From: Urechis unicinctus
Taxonomy: Eukaryota > Annelida > Polychaeta > Xenopneusta > Urechidae
Assembly (NCBI GenBank): GCA_034190875.2
Contig: CM067348.1
Location: forward strand, 3,892,904 to 3,956,903
Length of the DNA: 64,000 nucleotides
Direction of reading: 5' to 3'
Under the pieces are notes generated by a model, which was not told where the DNA came from, did not search any database, and was given only the letters and a program-made list of their open reading frames with translations. The translations under genes and the position numbers were made by a program. Shown piece after piece: positions 25,100 through 37,602 of the stretch (position 1 is its first letter; each line of letters begins with the position of its first letter).

Positions 25100-26114
25100 T
25101 TCTATTCTGTAGCAACAAGCCGAACAAGTCCAAGTGGGCTCAGACTCTCTACTCGGGAAACGGCAAGATAAGCGAGGTTGGCCCAGTCAATGTAGTCATC
25201 GACTATCCAGACCTGAGTGGGTCTCGCAATGGTCAGCCCTTACGAACCGTGGATGGTGCTAGCATAACCAAAACGCCAGACAGCAGGGTCATGGCTTTTG
25301 CCAAGGGGACTTGAATGGTGTCATTGACTACCATCCTCCTTTTTCCGCCGCTAGGGAGGGCGATGAGATTGTTCGGTTTTCCGGCCCTTAGAGGGTGATA
25401 GACAAGAGTGACCGGCTCGTCAGGAAAATGAGACTCGTGGTGGTATCGAAGGGCTGTGGTGATGCTGTCGCGGACTTTTTTCGCGAGGTTAAAACTAGGT
25501 CCTGTGGCCTCCAGTGTTCAAGGAAGTTATCCCAGTGGGTTAGGGGGACGGCGCAGCGTATTTGACGGCATTGCTCTTTGTCGTTTTTAAGCCGCATTTT
25601 GCTCTTGAGGGCCTGGAGGGTATGGTCGTCTTTGGCTTGGTAGTCGGCACATACTTTTTCGCAGTAGTCGGCTCTCCCTTTGAGCCAGTTATGGGTTGGC
25701 TCGCTTCCAATCGGTGGGGGTTGGCCTGGATCGCCGCAGCAGATGACCGGGACTCCATGTGCCAGCAGCCAGTTTAGAAAGATTGTGAGCTGTTCATGAG
25801 GGACGGTGCAAACTTCATCCCAAACTACAATGCGTGGCAAAAATTTGTTCCCCATCACTTCTTCTTTCCAGGTCTCAGCCCCATGCCAGCGAAAGAATGA
25901 ATGATATGTCTGAACCTCAACTCCCCACCTTTTTTTTCTCTAAGAAGTTTGTTGGGGTGAGCACTACGGGCTCGCTTTTTCTGAACAGATTAATTAGCCG
26001 GGTGGTCTTCCCTGACCCTCCGCCGCTGGCCAGGTAGGAAAGGCAATGGGTCGTAATCTGATCAATGGTTGATTGGGCGCTGGAAGGAGCGTCGCCATGG
26101 TCCCCGGCTTGCAT
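25100..26114 (-). pseudogene. Element A superfamily-1 helicase region
   Basis: Helicase motifs occur in order on the minus strand. Walker A, SGGGSGKTTRLI, lies at about 26000-26030. A Walker B-like VVWDEVCTVPHEQL lies near 25800-25830. Motif III, VICCGDPGQPPPIG, is near 25705-25745 and is followed by NWLKGRADYCEKVCADYQAK. A C-terminal block with VWIVDDYIDWANLAYLAVSR lies at about 25150-25240 and corresponds to motifs V/VI. Such enzymes unwind DNA. The region follows the polymerase motifs in the same direction, suggesting one polymerase-helicase protein. The pattern matches, from memory, numerous Rhizophagus reading frames. The region is broken, with a few breaks. Confidence 0.78.
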
Positions 26115-26149
26115 AGCAGCTTTTGGAGCGCCGGTCGCTCCTGAGGGTG

Positions 26150-26970
26150 TCCGGAGATATGAGGGCCAACGGCGGTCTTCCGGACGTAGAGGGAGTCGGT
26201 CGCCACCCTGCAGATGTCGGCAGGCTCAAATTGAACCATCATCGAAATGAGGCAAGCCATCATGATGGCCGGGAGGTGGGTGTACTGCTTGCGCTCGTCG
26301 GAGTAGTAGGAGACGATCTAGCTGAGCTCGCATGTTGTAACGCCTAAGAGGTGTTGGTCGACGGTGGACAACGTACGGTTCCCCTCAGAGTGGCCTTGGG
26401 TCATCTTGCCAATGATGATCTGAGTTTATTGTCAGCGGGGGACCAAACGCTTTTCTGGTTAACGAGGGCAGGTCTCAAGGATATTGGTCTCAACAAGAAA
26501 TGAAACGAGGTGGGTGGGGAGCCACTGCTTGGAAGCTAGGTGCTCCCCAAGCCAGAGGATGATGGCCGGGTGGATGCCTTGGGTGAAGGACCAGGTGACA
26601 ATTTTGACAAAGCCTGTAAAATCCCGCAATAGGGGATTGATGATGGCTATGCACCGGAAGTGTTGCTTGGGGTGGCCAAAACGCTGGAAGAAGGGCGCGC
26701 AAGCGGTTGGCCCTGGATCGACGCTGGATAACAGTGCTTCATGTCCAGTTCCACTAGGCTGGCAGTGGCGTACGCTGCTTTGTTCCAGACACTCCCGCCT
26801 ATGTATTTAGCGCAAGCGGCCTCAATGTCGGGCAGGAAGATGTTGGACGTTGGCTTCCACCCGTTGCGCTCGCGAGCCAATCGGTTGGCGGCCTGGGACT
26901 CACAGGCCACGCTTCTGTCTAGCTCAATACCAAGGCGCTTACAGATCTCAGCCAGGTAGGCGTGGTTATA
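26150..26970 (-). pseudogene. Element A B-family DNA polymerase, C-terminal part
   Basis: The minus strand encodes NHAYLAEICKRLGIEL and then SLVELDMKHCYPASI near 26730-26760, which has the form of PolB motif A (Asp followed by Tyr-Pro). Around 26175-26210 it encodes ICRVATDSLYVRK, which has the form of motif C (T-D-S). These two catalytic blocks flank about 500 bases with blurred coding signal. The helicase follows at once. The Polinton interrupts the gene at its upstream side; the remaining upstream part is at 42828-43600. The region is broken. The polymerase would replicate the element, possibly with its terminal repeats as origins; this is inference. Confidence 0.65.
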
Positions 26971-27284
26971 CCAGAGCCCCCCCATGGAGTTGCCCACCCC
27001 CCAGGATCCCCCCACGCGTTGACCACGTGATCATGTGACGTGTTTGGACTTGCGCCAGGTGTGTGATGCTATGTGTCCACATGATATGATGTAATGCATT
27101 GTTAAGGTGAGTTGTTGAGTGTTTAAAGGTATTGAGTGGGGTTCTCTAGGAATAACAATGGGTTTAAGTAAATATTGTAGTTGAAGGTATCTATTCAAAT
27201 GATATACCCACGCCACTTGAGAATGGTGTAATCGTTTGGGATCACAATGAACTTGGGAAGACGTGTTTGATATGTTAGTAAATA
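26965..27284 (+). repeat. Polinton left terminal inverted repeat
   Basis: Nearly identical to the reverse complement of 42518-42827, differing only by a few small indels and substitutions over about 310 bases. Inside the palindrome-like flank GTTATACC it starts with AGAGCCCCCC, consistent with the 5'-AG start of Polintons. It contains GTTGACCACGTGATCATGTGACG, rich in short palindromes. Because the flanks themselves are inverted (TTATACC at the left, GGTATAA at the right), a clear 6-bp target duplication cannot be read. Confidence 0.92.
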
Positions 27285-27868
27285 GGCTAAGTGGCTATTG
27301 ATGGTTGAGAATAATAATGGGTGTTGAGTATAGCTTGGGTTAGGATTACAAATTGTAACACTAAAGTTGTAAACTGTAACAGATGCGAATAAGGTTGGAT
27401 TGAAGAATGTCTGTGAAGTTTGCTATTGATATGTCAAGTAGTGTAAACGACAATTGGGATTAAGAATGTCTGCTAAGTGCAACGACAATGAGCCTTTTCC
27501 AATGTAATACTTGGGAATAACAATGCGTTGAGAATGTTTTTGAAATTCGCCATGTGTCAGCTGTAACAGATGAATGAAGAAGCTTAACGTGGGAAAGAGG
27601 TCGTTTGTGTGATGGAGTACTTATCAATGGGTTAAAAATGTTAACACAATCAACAGTGCCGGCTGTGAAAGCTGTGGGTCAATCTCCCCCATACCTAACA
27701 TGAGGAAAGCTTTCAACATGGAATTTGAAATCCTACAGGCGACGCCTTCTTAATCCTGAATAATTGTCGCCTATAAATATGGTTCCAATCGTTAGTAGTC
27801 ACCAAAGCTCATCTCACGAAATAGGAATCACTCCTGTACCACATCATCACATCATAGTCGCAAAGAAA
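27285..27868. other. Polinton left leader region with TATA box
   Basis: About 580 bases between the terminal repeat and the first ATG hold no reading frame of note. CTATAAATATGG at 27771-27782 is a good TATA-box candidate, about 90 bases upstream of an ATG at 27869. Short GGGAATAACAATG-type motifs recur in this stretch (for example near 27145, 27310 and 27515). Confidence 0.5.
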
Positions 27869-28529
<661 letters not shown>

Positions 28530-28680
28530 AAATCAATAAAAAAAAAAATGTACTAACCACACTGGTATTTTCATGCTTTCTGATGATATTTATATACACT
28601 TTAAGCGGCGAAGAGAGATGTGTTCCTAGTTAAGTCGGATTTCGAAATGAGGTTTTTCGTCCCGGAACACGTGGTCGGCC

Positions 28681-28810
28681 GAATTAAAGCCTTTGCGCAC
28701 GACCCTTTGCGTAGCTTCACACTTGAATAATACAGCGTGTGCGAATAAAAGCGTTTGCACACGGTCCGCTGCGTAGTTTCACGCTTGAATGCCGCGTGCT
28801 CTAATATAAA
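28681..28810 (+). promoter_or_regulatory. Duplicated 62-bp upstream element and TATA box
   Basis: Two direct copies of GAATWAAAGCSTTTGCRCACG, each followed by GCGTAGYTTCACRCTTGAAT, lie at 28681-28742 and 28743-28799. TATAAATGG follows at 28805, about 70 bases before an ATG at 28875. This looks like a promoter with a duplicated activator-binding region driving the second left-arm gene (the PolB side). The role is inferred from position and structure. Confidence 0.5.
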
Positions 28811-28874
28811 TGGGGGTGGAAATATAGGAAAAATTCACAATCTGAGTCAGCTATCAGACCCAAGACGATCCAAG

Positions 28875-29780
<906 letters not shown>

Positions 29781-29783
29781 CAG

Positions 29784-32700
29784 ATGCTCTGGCAACCGGA
29801 ATCGCAGCGCTCGAACTTAGGCACGGCAATGCCATCCGGACTTACGTCCGTATACGACCATTGCAGGATGTCTTTAATTTCGATTTGCGCATTCCGATGC
29901 CCATACTGAGAGAGGTCATCTTCGATCAGCAACAAGTGGCCATCAAAATAAATGCCAGCTACGGCTTTATCTTGAGGAATAATGAGAGTGGTGAACTCCG
30001 CTACTTTCATTCTTCAATGAATAATGCCCGGCTACTTCCGGCACCGGTCACCGTGAGAAATGCTGATGATTTCGAAGCTTTCGAGAGGAGGCTCGAACAG
30101 GGGGATATTCTGACATGGGCCCGCGATCAGCGCCCCAATTCCAAGTGGATGGTTATCAAAGTAACAAACCTGACAGTCTATGTCAGCAAGTTACTAGACC
30201 ACCCTATTGGTTTTGCCCCTACCAAACTACCTCCTCATATCCGGAAACAACAAGGCTGTCCTAGGGCTGGTCATGGATATGAATTCGGGGAGACCATACA
30301 CGGACAGGCTATGTCTGTTTCGTTGTCTGGCCTTGCAGCGTGGGGGCCCCGCTTCGAGGATTAGCGAAGTTGACGAAACGGCTTTTTCGAGAGACCTATC
30401 CCACTGGGGACATTGAAACGTTCCCCGGTGTTCCATGGGCCGATATCGAAAAAGTGGAGGAGCGTTTCAAAGTTAACATTTTCGTGTACCAATGCACTGA
30501 AGAGCAGGTAAGCTGAAATATAAATAATTTAAGTGAAGCTTTACTCAATGAAAGTGTAATTCATAACTGAATATTTTACATGATTGTTTGTTGACAGGTT
30601 GCCACACTTGTTAGGCGGTCCCCCCTACTAACTATGCTGAAGAAATGTACCTCAATTTACACGAGGCGCATTTCAGTTATATTGTGAACCGGGATCGCTA
30701 TTGCAAGTCTTACGCTTGCACCACATGTGGCAAACTGTGGAAACATGTGGGAATGCTGCATCGGCACCAAACCACATGTATTGCTGAGACAGTGTATCGA
30801 TATCCAGGTGGGGTCTACCATCCACCACCCACCATTTTCGATGAACTTCGTGACGGTGGGTTTGAAGTGGATGAATCCGCCTATCCCTATCGAGCCACTT
30901 ATGACTTTGAATGTTATTTTGACAGGTCAGACATACCCACCAACTCGGACAAGGTGATATGGGAGGCTCGTCATGTCCCCTTGTCAGTCTCCGTATGTAG
31001 TAATGTACCCGGTTTCCAGGAACCGGTTTGCTTTGTTACCGAGGGTGATACGGATGAGTTGGTGTTGCGTATGATGACCCACTTGAAGCAAGTAGCCGAC
31101 GCTGCTTATATCATCCTACAGGAGAAGCACACCTCCTTACTCCAATGTATGGATGAACAACTACAAGAACAGCTGGTTACCGATCCGGTAACCAAGGGGA
31201 AGCATCCACTGGAGCAACTCATAGAAAAGTTTCAGAGCTATTTGATGGAATTACCCGTTATTGGTTTTAATTCCGGAAAAAATACGACCTGAACGCCATC
31301 AAGGTAGCTATCATGCGGTTCTTCACACAATACGAACCAATTAATTTTGTCGTAAAAAAAAAAAATAATAATTTTCTTTGCCTAAAGTCCGACATTTTTT
31401 AAATTTTTGGATATCTGCAACTATTTGGCACCTGGTTGCAATTACGACAAATATTTAAAAGCGTACCATTGTAGTGTAAACAAAGCATGTTTTCCTTATG
31501 AATGGGTCACGTTGGATCGGTTGAACCACAGAGAGCTACCTTCTCACGCTGACTTTTATAGTTCGCTTCGTAATGAAAACATTAGCGAAGCGGACTATAT
31601 AGAATGTCAGCGTGCATGGGAGTCTGAAGGGATGACCTGCTTCAAGGACTATTTGAAGTATTACAATAATATTGATGTAGTCCCATTTCTAGAGGCCTTG
31701 GAAAAGCAAAGTCGATTTTACGAGGAGCGTAATATCGACATGTTTAAACAGGGTATTAGTGTTCCAGGTCTGACATTGAACTACATGTTCCAGGATCTTG
31801 ATTGCTTCTTCTCATTAGTCGATGGTAAAAATGAGGATCTCTATTGGCTCATCAAAAATAACATTGTAGGTGGGCCATCCATCGTTTTCCATCGATACCA
31901 TGAAAAGAATGTGACTCGGATCCGACAAGTTCAATATCAGGACCAGGCCAAACTATGCCGTGGTATAGTCGGCTATGATGCTAACGCCTTGTATCTTTAC
32001 GCCTTGGCTCAAGAAATGCCCAGCGGTCACCCAGTCAGAAGAGTTGCTCCAGATTTTGCACCTATCACAACAGATCGCCGCCATGTAGCATTGGAGTGGT
32101 TGGATTTTGTGGCTCACACTGACCGCATTCACATCCGTCACCAACGCAATCATTTTGAGAAGCGTTTTGGTGCGCGACGGTTGCCTGTAGACGGTTGGTG
32201 TGTCCAAAACCAAACCATTTACCAATTTCACGGTTGTTACTGGCATGGGCATCCCTGCACTGGCAAGACACACAATGTCACCCGAGATAAAGCTATGGCA
32301 GACTTGTTGATGGAGACCCGTCAAAACACGGCTTACTTGAGAAAATTGGGTTATACTGTGGTGGAGCAGTGGGAGTGTGAATGGCGAAACCAAAAGCGAC
32401 AAAGTCCCTTGGTGAAAGCCTTCATTAACACCTTACCAACCCCACCTCTACCTGCAATGACCCAAGAGGAAATTCTCAGCCGTGTCAGAGATGGGTCTTT
32501 CTTTGGGATGGTGGAAGTGGATCTTCATGTCCCAGATCATTTGAAAGACCACTTCCAAGAAATGACACCCATTTTCAAAAATATCAACATCTGCCGTGAG
32601 GATATCGGACCTGTCATGGGCGCGTATGCAGAACAACATAAAATAATGACGGTAAAACCCTTTCCGTTGCGAATGATGTATTTATTTATTTTTATTCAAA

Positions 32701-34133
32701 GAAAGTGCTATAATATCTTAAACTGTACTTTCTCATATCTGGTGATTTTACGTCTTGATGTGTCACAGCAACCATGGAGGTCTTTAATCGGTAGTTACCG
32801 AGGCGAAAAGCTATTACTGGCCACTCCGCTATTAAAATGGTATCTAAACCATGGTTTGGTAGTCACACGAATCTACCAAACTGTGGAGTATGAACCAAAG
32901 GCCTGCTTTCGTCAATTTGCCGACCGTGTGTCAAATGCTAGGTAAGATTTATTTATTTAATCATTTATTTATTTATTTATTTTTAATTTTAATTTATTTA
33001 TTAATTATTTCATGAACATTTATCGGAGTATTATATTTTTTTTTTTTTTATATTTTATTTTTTTATTTGAGTTTTTTTTTTTTTGTAATCTTAATTTATT
33101 AATAATTTCATGAACATATATCTGATTATTTTTTATTTTATATATTCATTTTTTTTTTTTTTTATATTATCATTAGCTTATAGCGAATTATTATTATTTT
33201 TATTTATGTAGTACCTATCAAACCTTTTATTATTTTTCTTCATTGTGTGTCTTTGTAGGCGTACCGGGGATGCCGATCCCAACCAAGCTATAGTAGCAGA
33301 TACCATGAAACTTCTTGGTAATTCGGGTTATGGACGCACGGTTACAAACCAAACCAAACATCGAAAAGTAAAGTATGTGGATGAGCGTGGTGCAGCCAAA
33401 CTTATTAACGATAAAACGTTTCGCACCTTAAACGAACTAGATGAATCCACATACGAGGTCGAAATGGCCAAAGCTTCAATATCGTTAAACTTACCGCATC
33501 AAATTGGTTTCTTCGTGTACCAATATGCAAAGTTGAGGATGTTGGAGTTTTACTTTGAATTTGTTGCTAAATATGTGGATAGGTGTGATTTTCGAGTATT
33601 GTGAAATGGATACCGACTCTGCCTATTTTGCCGTTTCCGGTCGATGTTTGGAAGAGGTGGTCAAACCTGACTTGCGAGAGGCCTTTTACCGTGAATGGGA
33701 TCAATGGATGCCAGCGGTCACTTGTCAGGCTCACCATGAGGAATGGGTGAATGCCAAGTGTAGTGGTCAAGTTTGGGTAGATCAACCGTGCTGTCTCGAG
33801 CGTCAAAAATTTGACAAACGAACACCCGGTTTATTCAAAGAAGAATGGTGTGGTGATGGGATTGTCAGTTTGTGTAGCAAAACATACTATTGTTTTGGTC
33901 ACACTGACAAAACATCTTGCAAGGGGTTGAACAAAAACCAGAATACCCTCAACAAAGACAAGTACTTAAAAGTGTTGAGAGAGCAACAATCAGGGTCAGG
34001 TGTTAATCGGGGGTTCCGATGCATGGACAACCAGATGTTCACCTACGCCCAGTCGCGAGCTTCTCTCTCATACTTTTATCCCAAACGGAAAGTCTTGACT
34101 GATGGGGTATCAACGCGCCCCTTGCTGATTTAA
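29784..34133 (+). pseudogene. Polinton protein-primed DNA polymerase B region
   Basis: The N-terminal part (29784-30364) is the Polinton-specific extension. A zinc-finger-like CTTCGKLWKHVGMLHRHQTTC lies near 30717. The exonuclease blocks are YDFECYF (about 30901), LPVIGFNSGK (about 31255) and YLKYYNNIDVVPF (about 31650). The polymerase blocks are GYDANALYLYALAQEMP (motif A, about 31970), KLLGNSGYGRT (motif B, about 33310) and EYCEMDTDSAYF (motif C, about 33598). Such enzymes copy the linear element using a terminal protein as primer. A T/ATTT-rich interval at about 32941-33259, bounded by GGTAAGA and TTTGTAG, looks like an intron. The gene carries a few breaks, so it is called a fossil copy. 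Confidence 0.9.
32941..33259. repeat. ATTT/T-rich low-complexity interval in PolB, intron-like
   Basis: About 300 bases composed almost only of T and A, with (TTTA)n and runs of ten or more T. A GGTAAGA donor stands at the left and a TTTGTAG acceptor at the right. Two imperfect copies of a TTAATTATTTCATGAACATWTATC motif lie inside (near 32998 and 33098). Confidence 0.75.
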
Positions 34134-34310
34134 TTATTTACGATGTTTGTTGTAGTGATAAGTTTATTGTTGTCTCAGTTTGAGTGATGTACTTTTAGAA
34201 AATGTAAAAACAAAATTCTTTGTTTCCTGATTCATGTTGAAAATGTATTTTACAATCGTGCCATAAAAAATGATTGTGTAAACAAGGCCACTACAACAAG
34301 AACAATTCGT
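34134..34310. other. Junction of the two convergent Polinton arms
   Basis: A short AT-rich gap separates the plus-strand polymerase arm from the minus-strand virion arm. It has no frame of note. The two transcription units converge here, as in typical Polintons. Confidence 0.6.
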
Positions 34311-34757
34311 TTAGTATATTTTATTAATCAAATCGAATACTATGGTATCATTAGCAACCAATTCCTGCTTAAATATACCCAAGAGTTGTTTCATGGAAAC
34401 ACCTCGACTCCTTAAAAGCAAGTAATACATACAATACAAACCACAGGCACTAGAGTTTAAAGCTTGCACAGTCTGTTGATTAAAGGTCCATGATACACAA
34501 TGACGCGTGAGAAATCTATGAAACGTAGGCTGGAGAGGTGGTAAACCGAACGAATCAAAATATTCTCCACGACCTTCATGATCGATATAAATAGCCACCC
34601 AGTGTTCCCCAGGTTGACTACGGGGTTGGGTGTTACAAATCAGACCACTAGGCTGGACTAGGTTTCGAGGCAATGTATCCAAGGCAAAGACACCTCGAAC
34701 CATTTGACGAGTATGGGGATCTTGTGCAATCAGGGTCCGCAGTTGATCCGAATCCAT
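34311..34757 (-). CDS. Polinton adenovirus-type cysteine protease (PRO)
   Basis: A 148-residue frame with the full adenain pattern. The catalytic His is in PGEHWVAIYI, the acidic residue in GEYFDSFGLPP, the Gln of the oxyanion hole in FNQQTVQALNS, and the catalytic Cys in SSACGLYCMYYLL. This family matures capsid and core proteins inside the particle. The length is normal for Polintons, and start and stop are clear. It is the last gene of the minus-strand virion cluster and starts 3 bases from the stop of the major capsid gene. This frame looks whole. Very sure of the family. Confidence 0.95.
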   Translation of the reverse strand: MDSDQLRTLIAQDPHTRQMVRGVFALDTLPRNLVQPSGLICNTQPRSQPGEHWVAIYIDHEGRGEYFDSFGLPPLQPTFHRFLTRHCVSWTFNQQTVQALNSSACGLYCMYYLLLRSRGVSMKQLLGIFKQELVANDTIVFDLINKIY

Positions 34758-34759
34758 GC

Positions 34760-36070
34760 TTAGGCCGCGTAATCAAATAAAACATTACGAGTTCGATCCA
34801 CTTGAATCACGTTTTCAAATTCGGCATATACAATTACATTGACGGTATTAGGTAGAGCTTCAGCAAAACGCATTTCCAAGCGGATGTTTCCTTGTTTGAT
34901 CAAGTTAAAGTGACTACCTCCTTCAGCTAAATCAGGTGTTAGATCAAATGCAAATAAACTATAACCCTTTGGATATTCATGCAACGCAATGTGATTACCC
35001 TCGTCTTGATTGGCTTGCCCTGTGCTAATGAATAGATTGGCGTAACTTCGTGTGTATATATGGTTTGCAAAATGGGGTTGTAAGGGTTTGGCAGGGATCT
35101 GTTGTCCATCCATATATAATGACAAAAAGTTCATGTTGTAATGCTTGAAATGGAATGGGTTCTTTTGATAGTGACCATTGAAAGCCTCGTTATCTACACA
35201 CCCCAAAACCAGACGCTTAGGAAGTTGACCCAGAAATAGATTTTCTTGGTTGGCTGTCATATTACCCTGAGGTATAGAAAACACTTTGGTTTCCACACGT
35301 CGAATAGGGTATTTGACTGGGTTACGTTCCAAGGCTTTGATATGAGCCAACTGCACTGTTGGATTCAATTTGATTTTGCGTATCAATAGAACCGCAGAGG
35401 TCAACACCGTCTTTGGACGAAAGTCGTTCGCAGTCGTTGCCATAAGACTAAAGGGATCGCTGCTTTTCACCAGGCGCACTTTCATATCCACCCCATTCAG
35501 CAAATACCGCTCTTGGCAAAACATGTCCAGATGAAGTCGCCCCATCATATCCACCACCCCACTTCCGGCCGCTCGCCTTTGTCGGGTCCCCCACCCTTGA
35601 TTATCAGCCGTACGGGTGTCCATGTGACCGGCTGTGTCTTTGTGCCATAAAGCTGCCGTCAACTGTGACTCTTTAGCTGCCGGACCGTAACTCAACAAAG
35701 TTTCCATGTAGGCCCGATACGGATAAGTGTTGGAGGAGGTAGACACTAGCTTTTCGTTGAGAGTTACATCCACTTGACCAAATAATGAATGTAAATATAG
35801 ATTAACAGGAGCCACCGGGGCATCCGCCTCTAAATTATCACCATTGGCTTGTACCACCTTGGTCTGGAGGTGTAAATAGGAATTGGCCAGGTCGAGATAA
35901 TCATCACCCGAACCACTGACGCTAAACTCAACAGGACCCGCACCTAGTGCCGAAACCGGGTGATGTTCCACCCAATGACCATGTGCAATACTACTCTGAG
36001 TCGGTGGAATACTAAAGAGATCCAATTCACTTTTGGTACAGGGGCACGATTGTGGGTGGACGAGAGCCAT
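34760..36070 (-). CDS. Polinton major capsid protein (double jelly-roll type)
   Basis: A 436-residue frame beginning MALVHPQSCPCTKSELDLF, with PTQSSIAHGHWVEHHPV, then SGSGDDYLDLANSYLHLQTK, NLYLHSLFGQVDVTLNEKLV and SNTYPYRAYMETLLSYG. These patterns match the family annotated in animals as F54H12.2-like, which in Polintons is the double jelly-roll major capsid protein building the icosahedral shell. Length is normal and the frame looks whole. Its neighbours are the protease downstream and small basic core proteins upstream on the same strand, typical of the virion cluster. Confidence 0.9.
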   Translation of the reverse strand: MALVHPQSCPCTKSELDLFSIPPTQSSIAHGHWVEHHPVSALGAGPVEFSVSGSGDDYLDLANSYLHLQTKVVQANGDNLEADAPVAPVNLYLHSLFGQVDVTLNEKLVSTSSNTYPYRAYMETLLSYGPAAKESQLTAALWHKDTAGHMDTRTADNQGWGTRQRRAAGSGVVDMMGRLHLDMFCQERYLLNGVDMKVRLVKSSDPFSLMATTANDFRPKTVLTSAVLLIRKIKLNPTVQLAHIKALERNPVKYPIRRVETKVFSIPQGNMTANQENLFLGQLPKRLVLGCVDNEAFNGHYQKNPFHFKHYNMNFLSLYMDGQQIPAKPLQPHFANHIYTRSYANLFISTGQANQDEGNHIALHEYPKGYSLFAFDLTPDLAEGGSHFNLIKQGNIRLEMRFAEALPNTVNVIVYAEFENVIQVDRTRNVLFDYAA

Positions 36071-36072
36071 CG

Positions 36073-36508
36073 TTATCCGAATATATCACCTTTCTGCTGT
36101 CGTAGCCTTCCACGCTTGGACGGTCTGCCGCGTTTCTTATTCGATGGTCTACCACGTTTGGGTCTGGTGTGACTGCCTCGCGCATGTCGTTTTATAGCTG
36201 GAGCCAAATCATCAACAAATTCACTTCCGGTTTGTATCATTCGTCGTTTAGCGGCCGTTTTCAAAGGTCGACCCTTCAATACATCTCCGACCACTCTGGC
36301 TCCTGTTTTCATGATACTTTTCTTGACGATGGGTACAGCTTTCCTGGCCCAATGAGGGTAGTGTTTGTTTCACTAAAGGCATCACCATACGTGCCAAACC
36401 ACTAAAGAGGCTACCCAAACCATGACCACGTTGTCGCCTACTCCCCATGAATACGGGGAAACCATTTCCTGCTTGGTGTGTATAATAAGCTATATATGGA
36501 TCGGCCAT
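36073..36508 (-). pseudogene. Small Gly/Arg-rich core protein (adenovirus pX/pVI-like)
   Basis: The N-terminal side reads RRQRGHGLGSLFSGLARMVMPL, and the C-terminal side is basic with repeated KRGRPSNKK-type motifs. GLG and GSG sites resemble adenain cleavage sites, and the basic tail suggests DNA condensation. In Polintons a protein of this kind lies between the major and minor capsid genes, as here. The region is slightly broken. The exact counterpart (pVI- or pX-like) is uncertain. Confidence 0.6.
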
Positions 36509-37336
36509 ATCAAAACAAAGTTTTTCTCTTTCCTAAAATGTAACGTCAGTGTCACTTTACCACGTTCAAATGGTATGGGATGGCCAGTATCATCTCTTAT
36601 ATCGATTTCCACAGTGGAAAATGATTTGGTCATTACAGGAGAATAAAATATATGTTCATAGGTCTGGGTCACCATAAGACCTTTGAAGTCATCTTTAAGG
36701 GGTATGATACGTAACAGAGGGGCCATCGTGTCGCCTACCACTTGAGGTTGTACTGCACTGCAGTAGACATATAAACCATACAGACCACTGTTCAGATCGA
36801 CAATATGCTCGCCTACTTGTTCCAAGGCCGTTTGGGTAGTATGGTCAAAACCCAAGATCTGACTCAATTTCTCAGTCAATACCACTATCACATCATCAGT
36901 CAATTGAATAACAGCTTTCTGTATTTGGTGATTGTAACCAAATTGGACTCTAGATTCCCCTAAAACCGTCATTCGGCGATTCAGGGTATCCACCAAGGCT
37001 TGTGGACTATTATAATACCCCTTCTTGATATCAGTGTAAGTAGGATGTGCCATTTCACCCTGTCAGCAAATTGACACATTTCTTCATAATCAGACAAACA
37101 AGTAATAACCCCCAAGTCATTAATGTATTCCAGAAATTTTTTATTCACAATAGTCAACCCCACATCGGCACCAATGTTATACCAGCTACGGGGGTACTGT
37201 ATCTCAGCCAAACCCACTTCCCATTCGCCAACCAAATCGATGGTCTTGGGTAACTGAGTGATATATATTTTGTCAGCGTGTTCTCTGGGTGATAGCTCAA
37301 GGAGCTATTGCTCGGCAATGTCAAGTTGAATGTCAT
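36490..37336 (-). pseudogene. Polinton minor capsid (penton) protein region
   Basis: The region contains MTFNLTLPSNSSLSYHPENTLT at its start. It then has VGEWEVGLAEIQYPRSWYNI, and later HIVDLNSGLYGLYVYCSAVQP and FERGKVTLTLHFRK. This sequence of patterns marks the single jelly-roll minor capsid protein that forms the pentons of Polinton and adintovirus particles. It lies between the small core protein and the membrane protein on the same strand. The region is broken, with a couple of breaks. Confidence 0.85.
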
Positions 37337-37602
37337 ACTACCGACGTCACTTTATGCTTGAGGGTTGGGTTAGGTAGCATGTATCCTAAACTACTGCTGA
37401 GTAAGGCCGTCCATAAATTACTGTCCCCTTTTTCCGCCGATAAATTGTAAATGCTGACGACTATGACCGTATACAGGATGATGATTTGTGCAAAGAACAC
37501 GATTTCTGCTTTGGGTATGGATTGACCAAAGACTGTCCAGACCCGATCGCTCTGATTGTCACGCTGGCTTTCCATGGTATGATGGTGAATCGACGGCAAC
37601 AT
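37333..37602 (-). CDS. Polinton small membrane protein
   Basis: An 89-residue frame with one clear membrane segment, IVFFAQIIILYTVIVVSIYNL, followed by GDSNLWTALLSSSLGYMLPNP. I remember this short protein as a conserved companion of the minor capsid and integrase genes in Polintons and adintoviruses; its function is unknown, possibly a virion or assembly membrane protein. It overlaps the minor capsid region by a few bases and its start coincides with the end of the integrase gene, showing compact packing. It looks whole. Confidence 0.8.
   Translation of the reverse strand: MLPSIHHHTMESQRDNQSDRVWTVFGQSIPKAEIVFFAQIIILYTVIVVSIYNLSAEKGDSNLWTALLSSSLGYMLPNPTLKHKVTSVV

Noticed and set aside
26965-26972. 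Six-base target duplication of the Polinton
   Set aside because: The flanks TTATACC and GGTATAA are inverted, not direct, copies; a duplication cannot be distinguished from an extended inverted repeat.
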